In this document: positions 56,800-64,000 of the stretch, in pieces
Layout: every line of letters begins with the position of its first letter
Numbering within the stretch: position 1 is the stretch's first letter
Source: Rhipicephalus microplus
Taxonomy: Eukaryota; Arthropoda; Arachnida; Ixodida; Ixodidae
Reading direction: 5' to 3'
DNA: 64,000 nt
Assembly: GCF_043290135.1 (NCBI RefSeq)
Contig: NC_134702.1
Span: 189,566,491 to 189,630,490 of the forward strand
Notes under the pieces: model-generated
What the model saw: only the letters and a program-made list of their open reading frames with translations
Databases searched by the model: none
What the model was told of the DNA's origin: nothing
Position numbers and translations under genes: made by a program

Positions 56800-58030
56800 T
56801 TGTTTACACTGATCTTCTGGTCAGGCTAGTAGTTATGCTAGGGTCGTTCGAAATTGTTATCCGTAATTTTCGGTTGTCGAAACTACCCGAAGACAAGTGA
56901 AGCTGTTTTGCACAATCATTAGCTACCAGAAAGAAGTAGATATCTCCTCACCGACGCTCAATTTATTTATATGCGGGTGTCCAAAACAGCCGTTATGTTT
57001 ACTTGCACTACGTAGACAACGCAAATAGTGTATTGCAACGCTAAATCTCAAAACTCCCGCAAATCCCGCTAAACTATAACTGTGTATTAGCTGCTGCTGT
57101 CGCCTCCCACGTGCTTTTCTGTTGTTCATCTTACACAGGTGTCAATAGGCCAACCGTGGCTTTTTTTCCGCTTGCACGTATCTTAGCATTCATATTTCAA
57201 AATATAAGCGAGGAACACAGTTGCTGTGCATAGGTGACGCAATGATTGCGATATCAATTGCAGGGTTCTTCGAAGTAGCCTTGGCAGCTCTTTTAGGCCC
57301 ACTGTCGCGTAATCATGGCCGCTTCAGCCTGACCCGTGGATTTCGCAGTCTTCTTGCGTTGAGAGCACGTCATATGGAAGGGTACAGGAGCCGTCCACTG
57401 GTGCCTGCCGAAATGGCGTGCGCACAAGTGAACCGCACTCTTACAAATAAAGTTTGCATTCGCTGCTGAAGCGTTGAAGGTGGCAGGCCGTTTGCTTTAT
57501 GCTTGAGTAGCATTCCATGATAGGCCAAACTCACGGGGGGGGGGGGGTCTTATGGCATGCACCTACCGAGCTACAGAGATAGGCCAGCTTGTTGGATCAC
57601 TGCTTCAGCCGCGTAGGTCACCCCTGCTTGAGCGCTTTTGCCTGCGAGAAGAGCATGCGATGTGCGTGAAATAATTAATTGGGACTCAGTGCGAATCACG
57701 ACGGTGAACCCATCGAGATTGTCAATATACCTTCTTTCTAACCGCTGCAGTATGTAAGAGATAGCTATTTCACTTTACATAAATCCGCTGTAATTTCATG
57801 TGAACAACAGTGTTCAATTAATGCCCAGTGCTTTTCTTAATTTATAATAATTTTCTTTTTTCGGCGTTTCCACTTTAAATGCCGGTGATTTCGTGGACGA
57901 TTGTTTGTTCTACCAAAACATTACCGGCCATACTGATAAACTTTGACTGGTGCATAAAATGACTTGGCGAAGTTACTATATCTAGAAGCAAAAAAGCATG
58001 CGAGCGTCATGCTACACTACTACCCATTGT
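56800..58030. other. No gene recognised
   Basis: Mixed sequence with a G homopolymer at about 57535-57547. An 82-codon frame at 57221-57469 followed by AATAAA-like sequence has no recognisable homology and no clear splice sites. Confidence 0.45.
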
Positions 58031-58262
58031 CCACGTAATTACTCTTTCGACAGCGTTTTTATGAACTGTTGACACTGAAAAATATCTTGGAGATCACATT
58101 GCTTCTAATATCTACATGAACAACAAGAAACATTATGTCAGTAACATGACCCACACGCTCGGTCACCGGCGTCTAAGCCTTTCCTTGACTACATCGTCAA
58201 TTATGTTATACTATTCTACAAAACGTTGATTCGACCAAAATTGGAGTACGCATCCGCAATAT
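58031..58262 (+). pseudogene. Older LINE, left part (interrupted)
   Basis: Frames reading EKYLGDHIASNIYMNN and then LFYKTLIRPKLEYASAIW match the post-RT region of CR1/Jockey-type ORF2. Homology stops at about 58262, where the younger LINE begins, and resumes at about 59346. Confidence 0.72.
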
Positions 58263-59345
58263 GGTATCTCATCCACAACATGTGACAACGGGAGTTCCAC
58301 AGGGTTCAGTTCTAGGGCCACTTTTATTTTTAGTTTACATAAATGATAGTTCAGCAGGTGTTCCATCACAAATTAGATTGTTTGCAGGCGATTGTGTTGT
58401 GTATAGACAAATAAAGAATGACAGAGACCTTACCCAAGTGCAAATTGATTTGGAACGTGTTCAAGATTGGTGTTCTACGTGGAAAATGAACCTAAATAAT
58501 AAAAAGTGTGTCCATGTCTCTTTTACAAAGAAGTGGAAACCTATGGAAACAGAGTATACTTTAAACAATGGACGTCTAAAAAGAGCAGATAGTTATAAAT
58601 ACCTAGGAGTAGTCTTGTCATCCGACTGCTCGTTGAATGCGCATGTAGATGATGTGGTTTGTAAAGCAGAAAAGGCGCTAAACTTTATCCAAAGCAATTT
58701 AAAAACTTCGGAACTGAACATAAAAAACACAGCCTATTTACCATGCATACGACTTATACTGGAATACGCTTGTGCCGTATTGGATCCTTCGCAAGCCACA
58801 TTGATGGATAAAATTAAGAAATTCTAAACCGGGCGGCCGGGTTCGTCTTGGGACGGTACAAGAGAGGGGAGAGCTGCGCTTAGATGAAAAATGAGCTTGG
58901 GTGGGAACCTTTCCTCGCGTCGGCAAAAGCTGCGACCGAAGTTCTTTTTTCAGATATATAATGATAAAACAGAAATTAATAAAGAAAAATACTTTAAGGA
59001 ACCTCATTACGTTCATCTAGAACTGGCCAAGTTTTTAAAATAAGAGAATTATGCACCCGGACGAACCTGTTCGCGAATTCATTTTTTGTTAGAACTGTTA
59101 AAGAGTCGAATGGATTGTCTGCCATGCGAGTGTGCTGTAAGAACGAAGAATCGTTTATCTCGTTTCTGTAACCCCCCGTCCGTGAATTCATTTCTTGTTA
59201 GAACTGTTAAAGAGTGGAAAGAATGGTCTGCCATGCAAGTGTGCTGTAAGAATGAAGAATTGTTTATGTCGTTACTGTAACCCCCCTGCTGTAATGCCTT
59301 TGGGCAATGCGGGGTAACCTTTGAATAAAGAATGAAGAATAAAGT
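58263..59345 (+). pseudogene. 5'-truncated LINE inserted into an older LINE; mutated RT catalytic box
   Basis: The open frame 58261-58827 starts at HVTTGVPQGSVLGPLLFLVY, carries FAGDCVVY where FADD is expected (first catalytic Asp replaced by Gly), then WCSTWKMNLNNKKC and YKYLGVVLSSDCSLNAHVD. After a frameshift, the C-terminal end (SFLVRTVKEW) is present twice in a 109-bp tandem duplication (59075-59183 and 59184-59292). The 3' tail has AATAAAGAATGAAGAATAAAG. The catalytic change plus truncation make it inactive. Confidence 0.85.
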
Positions 59346-59560
59346 CGTCATGCCGTTATCATTCATACTCTCAAAACCATTCAGAATCACGCAGCACGTT
59401 TTATCTCATCGAATCATCCACGTGATTCCAGTGCTACATTCATGAAAAGCACTAGAAAGTTGCCCGGCACTTCGCTGCGCCACAGATTGTATCACCTTAA
59501 CCGTTTCCTCACAATCCATCATTATAAGGGCCTTTTGAAAGACCAGTCATCACTATAAGG
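59346..59560 (+). pseudogene. Older LINE, right part (interrupted)
   Basis: The frame HTLKTIQNHAARFISSNHP continuing to LPGTSLRHRLYHLNRF is the direct continuation of the C-terminal ORF2 region left off at 58262. This shows the 1.1-kb LINE between them is a nested insertion. Confidence 0.75.
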
Positions 59561-59834
59561 TGGCCCATCATCCTGCCAACCTTATTGTGCAGATACCCCT
59601 TTGTCCAAAAGAAAAGCGCCGCCTGAAACCACCTTCCCACCTCCACTGCCTGCATATTTACAAATAACTTCAAATTCTCCGTAAAAGATGCCCTGTAACC
59701 TATTTTAACACAAAAGTGTTTTATTCCAAGGTCTGCATACCGTGGATCCGAGATGTATATCCGTCACGGACATGACGTTGCAAAAAATTTACGAACATAT
59801 TGCAAAGAAAAAAGTGAGAAGAGGTTTCGCAGCG

Positions 59835-59905
59835 CGGCGTCGAAGTAGGGACCTTGCTCTCATCAGAGCGCGACGCTAACCCCTAAGACACAAAGCGACA
59901 CCTGC
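59835..59905 (-). repeat. tRNA-like SINE head, degenerate
   Basis: The minus strand reads TTAGGGGTTAGCGTCGCGC (A-box-like), CTGATGAGAGCAAGG and TCCCTACTTCGAC (B-box-like). The arms do not pair well enough for a working tRNA gene. Confidence 0.45.
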
Positions 59906-59964
59906 ACGAACCGCAAATGGCGAGCCATTTATATACACCATGTAATTTATATACACCCTGTATT

Positions 59965-61087
59965 TGACCACATTCATACTATCAATCAGGTAATAGAGAA
60001 ATGCTCAGAGTATAATCAACCACTATACATAGCCTTCACAGATTACGAGAAGGCGTTTGATTCAGTAAATATCAGCCGTCATGCAAACACTGCGGAATCA
60101 GGGCGTAGATGAAGTATATATAAACATTCTGGAAGAAATGTACAGGGGATCAACTGCTACCATAGTGCTTCATAAAGAAAGCAACAGAATACCAATAAAA
60201 GGGTGTAAGGCAGGGGGACACAATTTCCCCAATGCTATTTACCGCGTGCTTACAGGAGGTTTTCAGAAGCCTAGAATGGGAACAGTTAGGGATAAGAGTC
60301 AATGGAGAATATCTTAGTAACCTGCGCTTCGCCGATGACATTGCATTGCTGAGTAACTCGGAGGACGAATTGCAACTCATCATTACGGAGTTAGACAAGG
60401 ACAGCAGAAAGGTGGGTCTTAAAATTAATCTGCTGAAAACGAAAGTAATGTACAACAACCTCGGCAAGGAGCAGCGCTTCGAGATAGGTAATAGTGCACT
60501 TGAAGTTGTAAAAGACTATGTCTACTTAGGGCAGGTAATAACCGCAGAACCGAACCACGAGATTGAAGTAACTAGAAGAATAAGAAATGGGTGGAGCACA
60601 TTCGGCAAGCACTCTACAATTATGACAGGTAGATTGCCACTATCCCTCAAGAGGAAGGTAACTAACAGCTGTATCTTGCCGGTACTTAGCTACGGAGCAT
60701 AAAACTGGAGACTTACAAAGAGGGTTAAGCTTAAATTGAGGACGACGCAGCGAACAATGGAAAGAAAAATGGTAGGTGTAACCTTAAGAGACAAGAAGAG
60801 AGCAGAGTGGATTAGGGAACAAACGGGGGTTAAGGATATCACAGCTGAAATCAAGAAGAAGAAATGGACATGGGCAGGGCATGTAGCGCGTAGACAGGAT
60901 AACCACTGGTCATTAAGGGTAACTGACTGGATTCCCCGAGAAGGGAAGCGGGTTAGGGGGAGACAGAAGGTTAGGTGGGCAGATGAGATTAAGAAGTTTG
61001 CGGGTATAAAGTGGCAGCAGGAAGCACAGGACCGGGTTAACTGGCGGAACATGGGAGAGGCCTTTGTCCTGCAGTGGACGTAGTCAG
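59965..61087 (+). pseudogene. RTE-like LINE, 5'-truncated, RT and C-terminal domain
   Basis: Starts within RT at IEKCSEYNQPLYIAFTDYEK (FTDYEKAFDSV) and is frameshifted near 60075 and 60215. It is then open from 60232: LFTACLQEVFRSLEW, catalytic RFADDIALL (Asp-Asp intact), GLKINLLKTKVMY, DYVYLGQVI. A stop at 60700 follows SYGA; then the frame at 60736-61083 gives the signature C-terminus WTWAGHVARRQDNHWS and WIPREGKRVRGRQKVRWAD. The C-terminal signature and short-repeat 3' end are typical of RTE-clade elements. A relative lies at 42645-43215 (-). Confidence 0.88.
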
Positions 61088-61089
61088 GC

Positions 61090-61150
<61 letters not shown>
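61088..61150. repeat. TGA trinucleotide microsatellite at LINE 3' end
   Basis: About twenty TGA units directly after the RTE-like ORF stop and GTCAGGC spacer. A poly-Met (plus) or poly-His (minus) reading is an artefact. Confidence 0.97.
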
Positions 61151-61151
<1 letters not shown>

Positions 61152-62026
61152 TATTTTCAGCGCGTTTTCGCCATCAGTCGCGAGATAGCACGAGGGGCGT
61201 GCGTTGAGAGCGCGTGCTCTCAAGTTCGACGTGCCGGGCCATCCAGTGTGTTGCTGTGCGCGTGCGCCTCCACATGGCATAGTCAAAGAAGTTCTCTAGC
61301 GTAGTGGCTCAATCGTGCGCGCGCTATTTCAGGATTTGGCAAATTTGTACCTCTTGTACTTCCACCGTAAGTCTGCTTCGAAGTTACAAGTGCCAAAATG
61401 AGGACAATGGTCGATTCACCCGCTGCCGCGACCGCGTTAATGAAGGGTGCGTGCTGCTGAAATACGAAGAAATATTATTTGTGGCATTTGTTCGCACTCG
61501 TCCTGTGTATACTTATAGGTTCGTTCCGTTCATCTTACTGTTTTGAGCCGCATGCGTTAAGTGTGGAGCTGTGGAAGTTGTTTGTCCGTCCTCATGTTCT
61601 CGATGCATGCTCAATGCTTGCGTGCTTTCTGCTGAGGTGTGCGCTGCAAGTTTCAAGCAGCAGTGCTGGCTGATTTTCGCGTGACATTGCAATTCTTTAC
61701 TGGGTCATTCTCTTCTTCGCACTTGTGGTAAAAAAATGCACAATGAATGCTCAACTACATCTGCGAAGACACGTTTTGCTTTCGTCTCATACCGATGCCT
61801 ACAAAATTGAAATCAACTACATTTTTTTTATTTTCCCGAGTTTAACATCACGGGCTCAATGCTTATCCACATTCCTTTCTGTTGTGTCTTCACGCCTTGA
61901 GTAGCTTTGGTAACTGAATAATTACCTTACCAAATAAACAATTGTGTCAAAATAAAACTATAAAAACTGACACTGCAAGATCATATTATCCAATTATTTC
62001 TTACACAATATTTTTTTCTTTTGCAG
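61151..62026. other. No gene recognised
   Basis: GC-rich near 61.2-61.3 kb and AT-rich toward the orphan exon at 62027. No supported features. Confidence 0.45.
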
Positions 62027-62136
62027 GAAACTCGTATAGGTTTAAATTTTGGCAGAACAATCACATACTGTTATCTTGGCATATAAGTCAAGAAGATCAA
62101 GAAGATGCAGAAAGACGTTGGGATCCATATTTACCG
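62027..62136 (+). CDS. Possible orphan internal exon of an unidentified gene
   Basis: A 110-bp segment between a polypyrimidine acceptor (TTTTTTTCTTTTGCAG) and a GTATGT donor. Only one frame is open: SYRFKFWQNNHILLSWHISQ, then a charged segment (EDQEDAERRWDPYLP), ending in phase 0. The family is unknown. It shares strand and phase-0 donor with the 23974-24166 exon, but a link over 38 kb is speculative. Confidence 0.4.
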
Positions 62137-62271
62137 GTATGTTCTAATTACAGTGTAATCATTCAGTCGCTGTCACCCCCAAAACGTACAGCAGTATCGA
62201 ATACCAAGGTTGACGGAATTTATTCAAGACATTTCTAAAGACGAAGTATTTTTCGCGTACTGCAAGCACTT

Positions 62272-62466
<195 letters not shown>

Positions 62467-62518
62467 GCCGCTTATGACTGAGTGCTCTTAGAATCAGCCC
62501 TTTAAATTCGTGTCAACT

Positions 62519-62715
62519 CCGCAGGGCGCGGGTTCGAATCCCGGCTGCGGCGGCTGCATTTCCGATGGAGGCGGAAATGTTGTAGGCCCGTGTGCTCAGA
62601 TTTGGGTGCACGTTAAAGAACCCCAGGTGGTCTAAATTTCCGGAGCCCTCCACTACGGCGTCTCTCATAATCATATAGTGGTTTCGGGACGTTAAACCCC
62701 ACATATCAATCAATC
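62519..62715 (+). mobile_element. 5'-truncated Ruka-type SINE
   Basis: Begins just before the B box (GCGGGTTCGAATCCC) and lacks the A box. Perfect 14-bp TSD AATTCGTGTCAACT at 62505-62518 and 62716-62729. The body is close to the other young copies. Confidence 0.94.
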
Positions 62716-62769
62716 AATTCGTGTCAACTAAAATTAGTATGGGAGGGTAGGACAGCTTCACGAATATGA

Positions 62770-64000
62770 CGCGTTAGAGACAGAGAGAGAGAAGTAACTT
62801 TTTTGTATTCCACCAAAGGTTTCTGGTCAAGTGGGTGGGGTCCTCAGTCCAGGGCTCCACTGGCCATTGCGGCTCACTGGGCCTCGTCAAGCAAAGTCAG
62901 ATGGCTTTCTCGATCCTTGCTAGCAAGCTAGGTCTCCCACAGCCTCGATCGAGATGTCATCCCCAAAAGGGGTGAATTGATGTTTTGGGGCCGCGATTCG
63001 CACTCCCACGTAATGTTTGCGAGAGTTGACCATCCGCAACACCACGGAACGCTTCGTGCGTATTTTGTGAGATCTATGGGGTGCTTTCTTTGTAAGCATG
63101 GGTACGCGTTGGTCTGTACTCGACGCTAATTTCGCGCCTCTTCTCCTGTAAGGGGGTGAGGATGATGATGATGATCCTCATAATACATGCGCACACCCAC
63201 AAAGGGGGATATGGATGGGAATGACACCATCTTTTTTGTTCTTCTCTTTGGTTTTCGAGGATGTCGCGTGGAGCTATTGGGGGTTCCTCAATGGTTGTGA
63301 CTGGTGCTCGGATGCTTATTTAACGAGCAAGCCGGTAGGCTCTTTTGCTGCCCTCAAGTCCCGCATGCACGGGGCACCAAAGTATTGCATGCTCATTTGG
63401 TAATTGCGTTCCTCGAATTTTCATAGCCGCCCTTGGAATCGCCCCGTACTGCAAGTCGATTGACAGTCGGTAATCACGAAGGCTGAGTCTCCTTTGCGTT
63501 CAGCGCATCTGATCGCCAATGCAACCGCCACCGTTTCGGCCGTTGTTGTGACCGGGGTTTTTATCGAAGCTACTATAGTTGTAGTTCCTCTGGTTGCAAC
63601 AACAGTGTAACCATTGCTTTGTAGTCTGCGGGCTTTGCGTAGAATTCGGATGGGTTGTTACCGTAATGATTTTGTAGTGCTCTTGCTTTGGCTTGCCGCC
63701 TACCTGTGTGGTACTTAGCGCTAATATTCTCCTGTATGGGGGACGCCATGATTTGTGCCCTAATGAGGTGAGGTGGTAAGTATGTCTCCTGTACGGTGTG
63801 TCGAGGTCTTAAGGGGTAACCAACCTGCTTGAGTGGAGCTCTGCCTGGGTCCGTGGAATTTAATCTTTTCTTTTGAAATATCAGCACGGTGGACGTTAGT
63901 TATTCATAGGTAATATAAAGTCCTAGCGCCTCAACTTTTTCGGTGTGAGCATTGGTGGACCGTCCAGTTACAACTTTGTATGTCGTTCTTATGATTGCGT
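62770..64000 (-). pseudogene. I-like LINE ORF2 C-terminus with RNase H domain, runs off the window
   Basis: Minus-strand frames read KYHTGRRQAKARALQNHYG and FYAKPADYKAMVTLLLQ (63573-63887). After frameshifts they continue with an RNase H-like block (TAETVAVALAIRC; SAFVITDSR) near 63540-63460. This linker plus RNase H arrangement is typical of I-clade LINEs abundant in ticks. The 3' side becomes non-coding and ends near a GAGAGA-rich stretch at about 62775. The 5' RT part would lie beyond the right edge. Confidence 0.7.

Noticed and set aside
57221..57469. 82-codon frame followed by AATAAA-like sequence
   Set aside because: No homology recognised, no convincing splice acceptor and ordinary random-frame composition. 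Kept as unassigned.
60690..61304. Poly-His (minus) and poly-Met (plus) proteins
   Set aside because: Translation of the TGA trinucleotide array at the RTE-like LINE 3' end; the minus frame also just shadows the LINE coding strand.

Overview
The window is eukaryotic, repeat-rich DNA that reads like an intergenic or intronic stretch of a hard-tick (ixodid, probably metastriate) genome. The strongest evidence is ten copies of a tRNA-derived SINE that I recognise as the tick family Ruka, most with clear target-site duplications (TSDs). The host assignment is inference from repeat content. There are spliced exons with GT-AG junctions, no operons, and no intact rRNA or tRNA gene.

Layout. 0-1.2 kb: 3' end of a three-exon MADF/BESS-type gene (+). 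1.4-6.9 kb: a SINE, a truncated non-LTR retrotransposon (LINE, -) and diverged tandem repeats. 6.9-9.4 kb: an internally deleted Ty3/gypsy element with very short LTRs. 9.4-19.1 kb: a seven-exon HARBI1-like (PIF/Harbinger) transposase gene (-), with all three catalytic acidic motifs but at least one frameshift, and a gag-protease Ty3/gypsy fragment in an intron. 19-28 kb: CpG-rich flank, nested Ruka copies, an orphan exon, a mariner fossil and a short foldback MITE. 28.4-33.4 kb: a decayed near full-length LINE ending in a 390-bp CATC microsatellite. 35-38.8 kb: another LINE with tandem promoter-like 5' units. 40-43 kb: a repeat with an internal tRNA-like promoter, minisatellites and LINE pieces. 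44.7-51.1 kb: a 6.4-kb foldback-like structure with about 1.35-1.40-kb inverted arms around a Tx1-like LINE that has two open ORFs but no 3' end. 54-56 kb: a decayed, apparently intronless coiled-coil gene copy. 58-64 kb: a LINE inserted into an older LINE, an RTE-like LINE, an orphan exon, a 194-bp TATC array and an I-like LINE with an RNase H domain.

The coding content is dominated by mobile elements. Likely non-LINE/LTR coding material is the BESS gene end, the HARBI1 gene (possibly its transposon partner) and two unassigned exons at 24.0 and 62.1 kb. The most unusual structure is the foldback/LINE composite at 44.7-51.1 kb. Its arms differ from each other by an estimated several percent (by eye), while the captured LINE ORFs are still open.
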